DNA of 38,433 nt from Pirellulaceae bacterium. Its GTDB lineage: Bacteria; Planctomycetota; Planctomycetia; Pirellulales; Pirellulaceae. A program made the translations under genes and the position numbers. Positions 8,034 through 16,774 of the stretch are shown piece by piece. The number at the start of each line of letters is the position of its first letter. Positions within the stretch are counted from its first letter, which is position 1. The notes beneath the pieces are model-generated. The model made no database searches. It saw only the letters and a program-made list of their open reading frames with translations, and had not been told where the DNA came from. The stretch lies in assembly GCA_023382975.1 (NCBI GenBank), contig JAHDXO010000083.1, positions 1 to 38,433 on the forward strand. The letters run 5' to 3'.

Positions 8034-9010
8034 TGAACGAGTACGACATTTCGCGACCGAGCGGACGCTTGCTGGACTATTTGCGGTTGATGCGGATTTC
8101 GAATCTGTTCACCGCAGTGGCGGACGTGGCGATGGGCTTTCTGTTCGTCCATCCGACGTTCGAACCCGTCGGCGTATTGGTCTGTCTGGTGGTGGCGTCC
8201 GGCTTGCTGTACTCGGCGGGCATGGTGCTGAACGACGTGTTCGACGTGGAACGAGACCGGCGCGAGCGGCCGGAGCGGCCGATTCCCGCGGGACGCATCG
8301 ACTTGGCGGCGGCCCGCCAGTTGGGATGGGGCCTGTTGATTGCCGGTTTGGCTTCTGGCTGGGCGGCCGGATACTTGCCGGGCGCGGCCAGCGAGTGGGC
8401 TTGGCGCAGCGGCGCCGTGGCGACGTCGCTGTTTGTCATGATCTTGGCGTACAACGCGATGCTGAAGCAGACTCCGCTGGGCCCGCTCGCGATGGGCTCG
8501 TGCCGGCTGTTTAACGTGTTGCTGGGGATGAGCGCCGCCGCGCCAATCACCGAAGGCTGGAATCTTGCGGGCTTCAACGCACCTCAGTTGGCTGCGGCGG
8601 CCGGGATCGGCCTCTACATCACCGGCGTCGCTTGGCTCGCCCGCGACGAGGCGACCATCAGCCACCGGGTTCGACTGTCTCTGGCTACCGCAACCGTCAT
8701 GGCCGGAATCGCTGCGTTGGGGCCGGTACACCGGTTATTGGTCGAACATCAGGGGGCTCGGCTCCTGCTGTTGGAACCGTACTGGTGGATGCTGCTGGGG
8801 ATGCTGGCCATCACCATTCTGCGACGGTGCTCGATCGCCATCTCCAGTCCCGAGCCGCAGCAGGTGCGCTATGCGGTTCGACACGCCTTGTGGTCCTTGA
8901 TCATGCTGGATGCGGCATTGGTTCTGTTGGTCCGTGACCTGTACGCCCTGGCCATCGTCGCGTTGTTGATCCCCACGGCAATTCTCGGAAAATGGGTTGC
9001 TTCCACATAA
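8033..9010 (+). CDS. UbiA family prenyltransferase
   Basis: A 325-residue integral membrane protein with about eight or nine hydrophobic segments. It contains the UbiA signature NDVFDVERD (67-75, NDxxDxxxD), which binds the Mg-prenyl diphosphate, followed by RPERPIPAGRI. Such enzymes transfer an isoprenoid chain to an acceptor in quinone, haem or lipid synthesis. The second Asp-rich motif is not obvious; the equivalent region reads LARDEATIS. The RxRPERPIPxGR block and the altered second motif resemble EboC-type proteins, but the other ebo genes are not here, so the acceptor is unknown. The ATG overlaps the pyrB stop by one base, and pgsA follows directly, suggesting one operon. Confidence 0.85.
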   Translation: MNEYDISRPSGRLLDYLRLMRISNLFTAVADVAMGFLFVHPTFEPVGVLVCLVVASGLLYSAGMVLNDVFDVERDRRERPERPIPAGRIDLAAARQLGWGLLIAGLASGWAAGYLPGAASEWAWRSGAVATSLFVMILAYNAMLKQTPLGPLAMGSCRLFNVLLGMSAAAPITEGWNLAGFNAPQLAAAAGIGLYITGVAWLARDEATISHRVRLSLATATVMAGIAALGPVHRLLVEHQGARLLLLEPYWWMLLGMLAITILRRCSIAISSPEPQQVRYAVRHALWSLIMLDAALVLLVRDLYALAIVALLIPTAILGKWVAST

Positions 9011-9026
9011 CGGAGTTGGCAAGACG

Positions 9027-9611
9027 GTGAACCAATCGCCCGGCACGAGCATCTGGAACGTCCCCAACACCTTGACGGCGCTTCGATTCGCGCTCTCGAT
9101 AGTCGTCTTTGTCCTGATCCCGTGGCATCTGTACCAGGCGGCGCTGGTGGTGTTCATCATCGCCGCGTCGACCGACTGGGTCGACGGTTATTGGGCACGG
9201 CGATTCAATCAGACGACTCAACTGGGCAGGATCTTCGATCCTTTTGTCGACAAAATCATCATTTGCGGCGTATTCATTTTTCTGGCAGCCGAAGCGGGAT
9301 CGGGAATCGCCGCCTGGATGGCCGTGACCGTGGTGGCCCGCGAGATGTTGGTGACGGCCTTGCGCGGATTCATCGAGCAGCACGGAGGCGATTTCTCGGC
9401 CAAAATGGCCGGCAAGCTGAAGATGGTCTTCCAGTGCATTGCGGCCGGAGCGAGCCTGCTGGTGTTGAGCTACGAGGCGCGTCCTGTGCCAGACTGGTTG
9501 GACTGGACGCTTGTGATCTTCGTTTGGCTGGCCATCGTATCGACGGTCTATTCGGGCTTGGAGTATGTCGTCGTCGCGGCTCGGTTCCTGCGTCCGATGG
9601 CAGCCAAGTAA
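9027..9611 (+). CDS. pgsA: CDP-diacylglycerol--glycerol-3-phosphate 3-phosphatidyltransferase
   Basis: This 194-residue membrane enzyme makes phosphatidylglycerophosphate, the precursor of phosphatidylglycerol and cardiolipin. The CDP-alcohol phosphatidyltransferase signature D-x2-DG-x2-AR-x8-G-x3-D-x3-D is complete: D50, D53-G, AR, G, D71 and D75. The opening IWNVPNTLTALRF is typical of PgsA. About five membrane helices are visible. GTG 9027 is chosen, with ggag 11 bases upstream; a TTG at 8997 is also in frame but lies inside the preceding gene. It sits 16 bp after the UbiA-type gene. Substrate assignment rests on the N-terminal pattern; another CDP-alcohol transferase is possible but less likely. 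Confidence 0.88.
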   Translation: MNQSPGTSIWNVPNTLTALRFALSIVVFVLIPWHLYQAALVVFIIAASTDWVDGYWARRFNQTTQLGRIFDPFVDKIIICGVFIFLAAEAGSGIAAWMAVTVVAREMLVTALRGFIEQHGGDFSAKMAGKLKMVFQCIAAGASLLVLSYEARPVPDWLDWTLVIFVWLAIVSTVYSGLEYVVVAARFLRPMAAK

Positions 9612-9711
9612 TCTCCGGATTGGGACCGCCGCCCATCTTGGCGCGAATTCACGAAAAATCGCGACCGGGAAGCTTGTGGCGTTCGTCCGTTTTGCACCTA
9701 TGCTATGAAAT

Positions 9712-10686
9712 ATGGACAACACAACGTTGCTGGTCGCCGTCTCGCCGTTTGTCGTCGCCTCGCTGTGGGGGTGGGCGCGGGTGGTTCGTCGCGCCATAGG
9801 CGGCCAGAGTCCTCTGCCTTTCACACCATCCCGAACTGTGCCGTGGACCGTTCTGGACGTGTTCTTCTGCATCGCCATCTTCATCATGCTCCAAATGGTG
9901 GGCGGTGCAGTGGTGCGAGGAGCGTTCCAGTTGGACCCTGCGATCGAGTTGAATCAGATGTCCTTGCCCGCTCGCGCCGTGATGATGCTGGTCGGCTCCC
10001 TCGCCACGATGGTCGCGACGTTGTTGTCGCTGCTGGCCGTCATGTGGCACTCGCGAGCGACCCTGCGCGACGTGGGCTTCGATGTCCGGTACTTGGGGCA
10101 GGATCTGCGCATCGGTCTGGCGGCGTTCATTCTGTTCGCACCTCCCGTCTACGCGGTGCAACTGCTGTTGGTACAGTGGTTTCCGTCGCAGCATCCGCTG
10201 GTCAGTTTGCTGAAGGAAAACCCGAATCCTTTCTTTCTTGGAGTCAGTGCTTTCACGGCTCTGCTGGTCGCACCGTTGTCGGAGGAATACTTCTTCCGAG
10301 TGCTACTGCAAGGATGGCTCCACAAAGTGAACAAGGGTGGCGAGGCACTGTCGCACTGGTTCTATGTTTCTCCTGAGCAGATTCATCCTCCGGAACAGAA
10401 CTACCCGAATTCCCCGGTGCGAGAGGTGATTGCGTTGATGGACGAGCATCCGCGGGAGACCACCGTCGCCGAGATGGGAGTCTGGCCGATTCTTGCCAGT
10501 GCCATCCTGTTTTCGCTGCTCCACGCCTCGCACGGTCCCGATCCGATCGCCTTGTTTTTCCTGGCCGTGGGACTGGGTTACATCTTTCGCCAGACACATC
10601 GCGTGCTGCCATGCATCGTGGTTCATTTCCTGCTCAATCTCTGCAGTCTTGCCGCGTTGCTGTTCGAAATCTCGGCCAATCGATGA
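9712..10686 (+). CDS. CPBP family intramembrane metalloprotease
   Basis: The 324-residue protein has about eight membrane segments and the three motifs of the CPBP (CAAX protease and bacteriocin-processing, Abi) family: SEEYFFR (190-196, EExxxR), FSLLHASHG (FxxxH type) and VVHFLLN. These place the glutamates and histidines that bind the metal in the membrane. Between the first and second motif is an unusual hydrophilic insert of about 55 residues (GWLHKVNKGGE to TTVAEMG) that is longer than in typical members. Targets are unknown; family members process prenylated proteins or act in bacteriocin immunity. The ATG lacks a strong ribosome binding site. It follows pgsA by 100 bp. Confidence 0.88.
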   Translation: MDNTTLLVAVSPFVVASLWGWARVVRRAIGGQSPLPFTPSRTVPWTVLDVFFCIAIFIMLQMVGGAVVRGAFQLDPAIELNQMSLPARAVMMLVGSLATMVATLLSLLAVMWHSRATLRDVGFDVRYLGQDLRIGLAAFILFAPPVYAVQLLLVQWFPSQHPLVSLLKENPNPFFLGVSAFTALLVAPLSEEYFFRVLLQGWLHKVNKGGEALSHWFYVSPEQIHPPEQNYPNSPVREVIALMDEHPRETTVAEMGVWPILASAILFSLLHASHGPDPIALFFLAVGLGYIFRQTHRVLPCIVVHFLLNLCSLAALLFEISANR

Positions 10687-10850
10687 TTCATCCTGTGAGC
10701 ACAGGCGGAAGCTGGAGAAAATAGGCCGTTTCTGCGTGTCGGGGCGACTCTGCCTGACGATCCAAAAGATCTGATCGAAGCGGATACGACGGATCGATCA
10801 ATATTTCCGAACAGTCCGATCGTTGCGACTTTGACAGGAGGGAGTTCGGG

Positions 10851-11837
10851 ATGAGAAACCGCTCGTTAGCCTACGGTTTGGCCTTGCTCGTTCTGGTGAC
10901 CGCCGCAGGGGAATCCCGTTGCCAGGACACCTGCGGTTCCGCCGGCCGTTCCGAAACATTGATCGATTTGTTCCAGCATCGAATTTTCGGCTCTTCCTGC
11001 GATTGCGGGTGCGACGCCAAAGCGATTCATGAGACCTGCTCTCAGAAGGCCGCGCCGCTCCAGAAAGCTGCACCGGTCCAGAAGGTCGCGCCCGTCCAGA
11101 AGGCAGTTCCGGTTCAGAAGCCGGCTCCCGTCCAGAAGCTGGCTCCGGTGCAGAAACCGGCTCCGGTGCAGAAACCGGTTCCGGTTCAGAAGCCGACATT
11201 CGTCCAGAAGTCGATTCCGTCGCAAAAGGTGCCGTGCGTGATCGATACGCCCAGTGTCAAGATGGCCCCAAGCGTGCAGCGACCGGTCTGCGAGCCAATT
11301 TTCCGAAGCGTGCAGAAGGAAACCTGCGTGCCGCGGCCCGCTTGCGTGCAACGCCCCACCTGCGAGCAGAAGAGTTCGACATGCCAGAAGGGCGATTTCA
11401 TGGCGAAAGGCGCGGTGGCATCGTGTGGGTGCGAACCTTGCGGCTACTGCCACTCCAATCCGATCACCGACATGGTGCAACGCTTGGATGGCGCCCTGCT
11501 GCGAATCTTCCCAACGCCCGTGTGCTCCAAGTCGAAGGATGATGGCAAGGGCGACGGCAAGGCCGATGGGTTCGTCCACCACGACAAAGGCTGCGGCTGC
11601 GACGGATCGATCATCGAGGACGATCTGCCTGTAACGATACCGGACGTTCCGAAACCGCAATTCGACAACAACCCGTTCCAGGACGATACGCTTCAGCCGG
11701 CACCACTGCCGAGCGCGCCGTCGCGCGAGGCTAGACTGCTGCGGCAGGAGTCGACGAACCGCACGGCCGATGCGCGCGAGCCGCTGCAACCCGTTCGCGC
11801 GGCGTCGCACTATTTCGAGCCGATCCGCGTCGAGTAG
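10851..11837 (+). CDS. Secreted Cys-rich protein with PVQK hexapeptide repeats
   Basis: The 328-residue product starts with a clear signal peptide (MRNRSLAYGLALLVLVTAAGES). Aggaggga upstream is a strong ribosome binding site. Residues 45-65 and 125-215 are rich in Cys, including CDCGCD, CGCEPCGYC and GCGCDG. Residues 67-126 are ten tandem hexapeptides of the form xxPVQK (AAPVQK, PAPVQK, LAPVQK). The C-terminal third is acidic and proline-rich. I recognise no enzyme domain. The Lys/Gln/Pro repeat would be extended and positively charged, while the Cys clusters suggest disulphide cross-linking or metal binding. A role as a cell-surface or wall-layer protein is a guess. It is convergent with the deacetylase-fold gene. 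Confidence 0.8.
   Translation: MRNRSLAYGLALLVLVTAAGESRCQDTCGSAGRSETLIDLFQHRIFGSSCDCGCDAKAIHETCSQKAAPLQKAAPVQKVAPVQKAVPVQKPAPVQKLAPVQKPAPVQKPVPVQKPTFVQKSIPSQKVPCVIDTPSVKMAPSVQRPVCEPIFRSVQKETCVPRPACVQRPTCEQKSSTCQKGDFMAKGAVASCGCEPCGYCHSNPITDMVQRLDGALLRIFPTPVCSKSKDDGKGDGKADGFVHHDKGCGCDGSIIEDDLPVTIPDVPKPQFDNNPFQDDTLQPAPLPSAPSREARLLRQESTNRTADAREPLQPVRAASHYFEPIRVE
11049..11228. repeat. Ten tandem 18-bp repeats coding for xxPVQK
   Basis: Ten consecutive 18-bp units share the core ccggtccagaag or cccgtccagaag, and each codes for one hexapeptide ending in PVQK or a variant (PLQK, TFVQK, IPSQK). The central units are nearly identical and the outer ones are degenerate, which fits expansion by slippage or unequal recombination. 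Confidence 0.9.
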
Positions 11838-11843
11838 CCAGCG

Positions 11844-12797
11844 TCAAACAAGGCGCAACAGGCCCCGCAGATGCCAGCAGACGGCGGTGCCCAGGTGGTC
11901 CAGGTCGTAGCCGCCTTCCAGGACGCTGACAATCCGGCCCTCGGCCCAATCATCGGCCACCGCGACCAACTCCCGAGTCATCCACCCAAATGCCTCGGGC
12001 GGAAGGCTGATATGCGACACCCGATCCCCGGCGAGGGCGTCGAAGCCGGCACTGACCAGCAGCAGTTCGGGTCGGTAGTCGTTCAGTGCCGGAATCACCT
12101 GCGCCGCGAAGGCCGCCCGGTAGTCCGGTTCTCGGCTGCCGCAGTTCATCGGTACATTCAGCGTGTACCCGCGCCCCGCGTCTCGCCCGACCTCGTCCGC
12201 TTCGCCGGTTCCCGGAAATGCCATGGAACCGGAACCCTCGTGAAGGCTGATGTACAACACGTCGCTGCGCGACTCGAAGATCGCCTGCGTGCCGTTGCCA
12301 TGGTGTGCGTCGATGTCCACGATCGCGACTCGCTGCATCTCGTGATGCCGGACAAGGTGTTCGGCCGCCAAGGCGACATGGTTGAACAGACAGAACCCGT
12401 TCGCCCGATCCGCCTCGGCGTGATGGCCCGGCGGGCGGACGGCGCAGAACGCGCTCGGCACTCGCCCCGCGACGACCGCATCGCAAGCAGCCAACACACC
12501 GCCCGCAGCCAGCGCCGCGACGTCGTAACTCCAGCGGCAGAGCCGGGTATCTTCGGAACCGATGAAGGCGAATCCTTCGTCGCATGCCAAGCGGACCAAG
12601 GCGATGTACGCCGGCTCATGGACGACCGCTAATTGATCTTCCGTGGCGGCGCGAAATTCGATCGGCTCCAGACGCGCCATCAGATCCGCGTCCTCGATCG
12701 CTTCCAGGATGGCCACCAGACGATCCGCACACTCGGGGTGGAACCTGCCCGTGTCGTGCTGTAGAAAGCGGCGGTCGTAGATCCAGCCTAGCTTCAC
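11844..12797 (-). CDS. Histone deacetylase-fold hydrolase (class II HDAC/acetylpolyamine amidohydrolase family)
   Basis: The 317-residue zinc hydrolase removes acyl groups from lysine or polyamines. The key sequences are RPPGHHAE (121-128) with the two active-site His residues, GFCLFN, DIDAHHGNGTQ (161-171) with zinc ligands D163 and H165, SAGFDA with the third zinc ligand, and EGGYD with the transition-state Tyr. The HEGSGSMAFPGTGE segment fits bacterial class II-like members. Translation starts at GTG 12797. The alpha/beta hydrolase gene ends 13 bp upstream, so the two are likely one transcript. In bacteria the substrates include acetylpolyamines and acetylated acetyl-CoA synthetase; which applies here cannot be told. 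Confidence 0.93.
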   Translation of the reverse strand: MKLGWIYDRRFLQHDTGRFHPECADRLVAILEAIEDADLMARLEPIEFRAATEDQLAVVHEPAYIALVRLACDEGFAFIGSEDTRLCRWSYDVAALAAGGVLAACDAVVAGRVPSAFCAVRPPGHHAEADRANGFCLFNHVALAAEHLVRHHEMQRVAIVDIDAHHGNGTQAIFESRSDVLYISLHEGSGSMAFPGTGEADEVGRDAGRGYTLNVPMNCGSREPDYRAAFAAQVIPALNDYRPELLLVSAGFDALAGDRVSHISLPPEAFGWMTRELVAVADDWAEGRIVSVLEGGYDLDHLGTAVCWHLRGLLRLV

Positions 12798-12810
12798 GGG
12801 CCCGGCGCAC

Positions 12811-13587
12811 TCAGTTCTCTTCGCAGGGCAGGACCAGCGCGTGACAAGGCGGCGAGTCCGGCATGACGCCGTTGATCCGTTCCATCATCCACAGATCCAT
12901 GTCGTGCAGCATCTGCGTGGTCAGTTCGTCCCCGCACGGATACTGCCGGACCATCACCCGCAACGCGGCGGAATGAAAAAGCCGCAATTCGTCGCAAGTG
13001 ACGTCCACGGGATACAAGCGGGATTCGCGGCCCTGCGCAATGAACAGCGGCAACCGCTGAATCGCTTGCAGATGCGTGAGTGGTGCCAGATGGCGAGGAA
13101 AACAACCGCCGATGGAAAGAACTCCGGCAAACGATTCCGGGTAGCGCAATCCGATTCGCAGCGCCATCGTGCCCCCGCACTGAAAACCGGCGAGGAACAC
13201 GCGGTCGTCCGCGACATGGTAGCGCTGGCGGGCGGTCTCGATCGCCTCGAACACGCGGCGTTCCGCCCGGCAGATCGAATCCTCGCTCTGCTGCCAGCGG
13301 AATCCCGGTTCGCCGAATTCCGGTGGACAGCAACCGCGCGGGCCAACCCCCACGTAGTTGCGCAGACTGACGTGCGGCATGATTCGCCGCAACTGCCGTT
13401 CGTCGTCACCCGGCCCGTGCAGCCAAACCAACAACGGGTAGGCATATCCGGGTTCGTAGTGATGGGGCGCGAATAGCGTGCATTCCGCTTGGCGATAGGA
13501 GGTGGATTCTACAGAGGCCGATTCCACTCGGGAAGCGACTTCCAGCGACTTTAAGGCCTCGGCGGGCCGTCGTCGAATACGATTCAT
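12811..13587 (-). CDS. Alpha/beta hydrolase of the phospholipase/carboxylesterase type with altered catalytic residues
   Basis: The 258-residue protein has the strand and oxyanion region YPLLVWLHGPGDDE (50-63) and a nucleophile elbow at 132-139. The elbow reads LAGFQCGG, so Cys137 stands where esterases carry Ser (GxSxG). Near the C terminus the usual YPxGHE block reads YPCGDEL (216-222), so the catalytic His is apparently Asp220. The triad Asp region (GRESRLYPVD) is also unusual. I infer a pseudoenzyme, or an enzyme with Cys chemistry as in dienelactone hydrolase. ATG 13587 is chosen over TTG 13602. It lies upstream of the deacetylase-fold gene on the same strand. Confidence 0.8.
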   Translation of the reverse strand: MNRIRRRPAEALKSLEVASRVESASVESTSYRQAECTLFAPHHYEPGYAYPLLVWLHGPGDDERQLRRIMPHVSLRNYVGVGPRGCCPPEFGEPGFRWQQSEDSICRAERRVFEAIETARQRYHVADDRVFLAGFQCGGTMALRIGLRYPESFAGVLSIGGCFPRHLAPLTHLQAIQRLPLFIAQGRESRLYPVDVTCDELRLFHSAALRVMVRQYPCGDELTTQMLHDMDLWMMERINGVMPDSPPCHALVLPCEEN

Positions 13588-13783
13588 ATTGGCGATTTTC
13601 AAAGTCGGAAGGCTGGGTCAGCGTGCCGTCGGTGGTTTGTAATCAAGCAACGCCCGTCTGTCAACGTCAGTTGCAGCGAGCGAAGACTGCGACGCACCCA
13701 TCTTCAGCCGCACCCAGGGCAGCGTCAAGTAGGTTGACGACCCTCCTTTGCAAAACCGACCCGAACTCGGTTAAACTGGCAGC

Positions 13784-16762
13784 ATGGCCATCACGATCCC
13801 TGAATTCTGGCAATTGGTGACCGACAGCAGCCTGCTGACGCCGGAGCAATGCCAATCCCTGCGCGTTGCCTTTGGCCAAGTGCGAGGCGCTTCGGTGCAG
13901 AGCAACGCGCGCACGCTGGCCGAATGGCTGATCTCGCGAAACGTTCTGACGCGGTACCAAACAAGCATTCTGCTGGCCGGGCACCCGGGGCCTTTCCTGT
14001 ACGGAGCCTACAAGATCTACGACCGCGTCGATTCCGGATCTTTCGGCGGGATGTTCCGGGCGATGCATGCGGCAACGGGGCATCCGGTGCTGCTGAGATT
14101 CCTGAGCGGCGACACGTTCCGCGATCCCCGCAGTTGGGCGGCAATGTCCGCCCGCTGGAACGCTCATTGTCGCGTTCAACAGGCGAATTTGCAGCGTTGC
14201 TTCGAGGTGGTCGACCTGGATGCGTACAAGTTTCTGGTGCTCGAGGATCTGGCCGGGCGTCCGCTGGACACGGCTCTGGAGGCCGGCAAGCGATTGACGC
14301 CCCCGGAGGCGAGTCGGATTGTTCGCAGCGTGGCCCTGGCGTTGGACGCGCTACATCGTTCGCATCTGGCTCACGGCGACGTGCGTCCGGCGCGGATCTG
14401 GCTCGAGAAGAGCGGGTTCGTGAGACTGCTGCGCGATCCGCCCGCCGATTCCGCCCCGATCGATTTTTTGCAGCCCGATCCCGAGGGCCGATTGTTGGCG
14501 CGAGCCGATTACCTGGCACCCGATTTCCTCCAAGCGGAAAAGATGGCCGACCCGCTGACGGATATCTATGCGCTGGGTTGCGTTTTTCATCATCTGCTGA
14601 CCGGCCAGCCGCCATTTCCCGGCGGCGATATCCGCGAGAAGATGATCCAGCACGCCAACCAACCGCCCGGGGCGCTGGAGGCGGCTGGAATCCCCAAAGC
14701 GGTCGCCGACGTGGTGGCGTCGATGCTAGCAAAGCAACCGGCCAGCCGGCTCCAGCCCGCCGCGCGCATCGTGGCCCCACTGACCGCGCAGATCGAACCC
14801 GCTCGCTTGAATATCGGTCCCCAGCCGGCTCCGCCGACGCTGGGGCAGTACGAACAGTCGTTACGCCCAGCACCGCCCGCCGCCGCGACGGTGGCAGCGC
14901 CCGTGGCAACTCCGGTCGCGGGCCTTCAGGTCGCCCCGGTCTCCGTCGTGCAAGTCGCCGGTCCGCGGCCCGTTCCAGGAGCCGTTGGTCGTTCCGGAAT
15001 TCCGGTCGCTTCGGTGACGTCCGCCCCGACGGCCGCGGCGCGATCGACCGGTCGTCCCCAACGGAAAAAGAACAGTGTGCCGCTGGTGGCCGGGATCGCC
15101 CTCGGCGCGGCGGTGTTGCTGATCCTGATCGGTCTGATCGTCTTGAACAACATGGGCGGGGGGCCTAGCCCGCGTCCGCAGCCCGGGGATGTCGCCGAGC
15201 AGTCGCCGGAGGCCGATGTCACCCCGGTTCGCCCGGACGAAGGCACCGCACGGAGCGTCAACGGATCGGACCGACCGGTTACGGAGTCCGCGGGCAGTTC
15301 GTTCGCGACCGTTGCGGACGATGGCCAGACTCCCTGGCTGCCGCCCACCTCCGGAACGCCGGTCGTGCTGAAGTACGTTCCGCCGGGTTCGCAACTGTAC
15401 CTGATCGCGCGGCCCGCCGACGTGTTGGCCAGCAGCGAAGGCGCCCGCAGTCTGGAGGCGTTGGGACCGAGCTTTGCCGCCGCCCGCGCCGCCTGGGAAT
15501 CAGCGGCCGGTTGTGCGATGAGCGACGTTCGGCAACTGATCCTCACCCTGCACCCGGCCGGAATCGACTTTCCCCGGCCCGCGGTCGTCGTGCAATTGCT
15601 GCAACCGATCGACAAGACGGCGCTGTTGCAGCGTTGGGGGAACCCGTCGGTGGCGACGTTGGGCAGCGCCGAGTATCTGAACGCGGCCAACGGATGGAGC
15701 TATTATGTCCCGGCGGACGGCGACGGCCGCACATTCGTGATGGGGCCGGAGGCCCAGATACGGGAAGTGATTGAATTTCAGTCGGCGCCGCCTCCGCTGC
15801 AACTGGCCATGAACAAGCTGCTGGCCGTCTCCGACGATCAGCGGCATTTGACGGTGCTGTTCTCGCCCAACGAACTGGTCGGCAACCTGTTCCGCGACGG
15901 GCGTCAATGGTCGCTGTGCGATCCGCGCAGGATCCGCGAGCCGCTGGATTTCTTCCTTGGCGACAACATCGAGGCGGGGTTGTTCAGCCTGCATTTCGAC
16001 CGGTACGCCTACGCCGAGTTGCTGATGATCGGCCGCGCCGGACAGGCGCGTGACACGCTGGCCCGCGAACTCCGCGGGCGTCTGCAGGAAATGCCCGACC
16101 GCGTCGAGCGGTACGTGGTCGGGCTGAATCCGCATCCGTACTGGAAGATGGTGGCGATGCGGTATCCGCAGATGATCCGCTACCTGTACGGCAAGACGCG
16201 GATTGGCACCGAGGGCGATGTGGCGGTGATCAATGCCGCGCTGCCGCTGGAAACGGTACATAACCTGGTCTTCGCCAGCGAGATGGCGCTGCAATCGTCG
16301 TCCGGCGCCGATCCGGGAATGATCGCTTCCGGTCAGCCTGCAGCGGGGCCAGCGGATGTGCCCGACCTGCTCAACCGCCGGTTCTCGATCCGGTTTGCCC
16401 AGGATTCGCTGGAGTTCGCCGTGCGGAACATCGAGGTGGAGGTGGCCGACACTTTCCCGAACCTGCCCTTTTCGTTTGGCATCCGCATCCTGGGCGCCGA
16501 CCTGGAACGAGGCGGCATCACGCGGAACCAGCAGATCCGCGATTTCGACCAACAGGACAAGACGCTGGCCGAGATCCTGACGGCGATGATGCTGAAGGCC
16601 AATCCGAAAGTAGCCGCCGGGGCGCAGGATCCGGAGCAGCAGTTGGTCTGGCTGGTTGGCGCCGATCCCGAGGCTCCCAGTCGGAAGATCGTCCTGATCA
16701 CCACGCGCGACGCGGCCACTCAGCGGAACGATCCCCTGCCCGCGGTTTTCCTTGGGAATTGA
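13784..16762 (+). CDS. Membrane serine/threonine pseudokinase with a large extracytoplasmic domain
   Basis: The 992-residue protein has a helical N-terminal extension (ISRNVLTRYQTSILLAG) common in planctomycete kinases, a kinase-like domain at about 75-335, an Ala/Pro-rich linker, one membrane helix (about 433-456) and about 530 residues outside. The kinase fold is visible in VDSGSFGGMFRA (glycine loop), YLAPDFL (APE region) and DPLTDIYALGCVFHHLLTG. Catalytic positions are lost: the VAIK Lys is Arg105 (VLLRF), HRD reads HGD (197-199) with the following Asn replaced, and DFG reads RDP (217-219). It is therefore probably inactive and may act as a scaffold or sensor. The outer domain matches nothing I recognise. 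Confidence 0.88.
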   Translation: MAITIPEFWQLVTDSSLLTPEQCQSLRVAFGQVRGASVQSNARTLAEWLISRNVLTRYQTSILLAGHPGPFLYGAYKIYDRVDSGSFGGMFRAMHAATGHPVLLRFLSGDTFRDPRSWAAMSARWNAHCRVQQANLQRCFEVVDLDAYKFLVLEDLAGRPLDTALEAGKRLTPPEASRIVRSVALALDALHRSHLAHGDVRPARIWLEKSGFVRLLRDPPADSAPIDFLQPDPEGRLLARADYLAPDFLQAEKMADPLTDIYALGCVFHHLLTGQPPFPGGDIREKMIQHANQPPGALEAAGIPKAVADVVASMLAKQPASRLQPAARIVAPLTAQIEPARLNIGPQPAPPTLGQYEQSLRPAPPAAATVAAPVATPVAGLQVAPVSVVQVAGPRPVPGAVGRSGIPVASVTSAPTAAARSTGRPQRKKNSVPLVAGIALGAAVLLILIGLIVLNNMGGGPSPRPQPGDVAEQSPEADVTPVRPDEGTARSVNGSDRPVTESAGSSFATVADDGQTPWLPPTSGTPVVLKYVPPGSQLYLIARPADVLASSEGARSLEALGPSFAAARAAWESAAGCAMSDVRQLILTLHPAGIDFPRPAVVVQLLQPIDKTALLQRWGNPSVATLGSAEYLNAANGWSYYVPADGDGRTFVMGPEAQIREVIEFQSAPPPLQLAMNKLLAVSDDQRHLTVLFSPNELVGNLFRDGRQWSLCDPRRIREPLDFFLGDNIEAGLFSLHFDRYAYAELLMIGRAGQARDTLARELRGRLQEMPDRVERYVVGLNPHPYWKMVAMRYPQMIRYLYGKTRIGTEGDVAVINAALPLETVHNLVFASEMALQSSSGADPGMIASGQPAAGPADVPDLLNRRFSIRFAQDSLEFAVRNIEVEVADTFPNLPFSFGIRILGADLERGGITRNQQIRDFDQQDKTLAEILTAMMLKANPKVAAGAQDPEQQLVWLVGADPEAPSRKIVLITTRDAATQRNDPLPAVFLGN

Positions 16763-16774
16763 CGAACGCTTCTC

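Noticed and set aside
8033..9010. EboC within an ebo cluster
   Set aside because: The sequence resembles EboC-type UbiA proteins, but none of the other ebo genes is present, so the name was not used.
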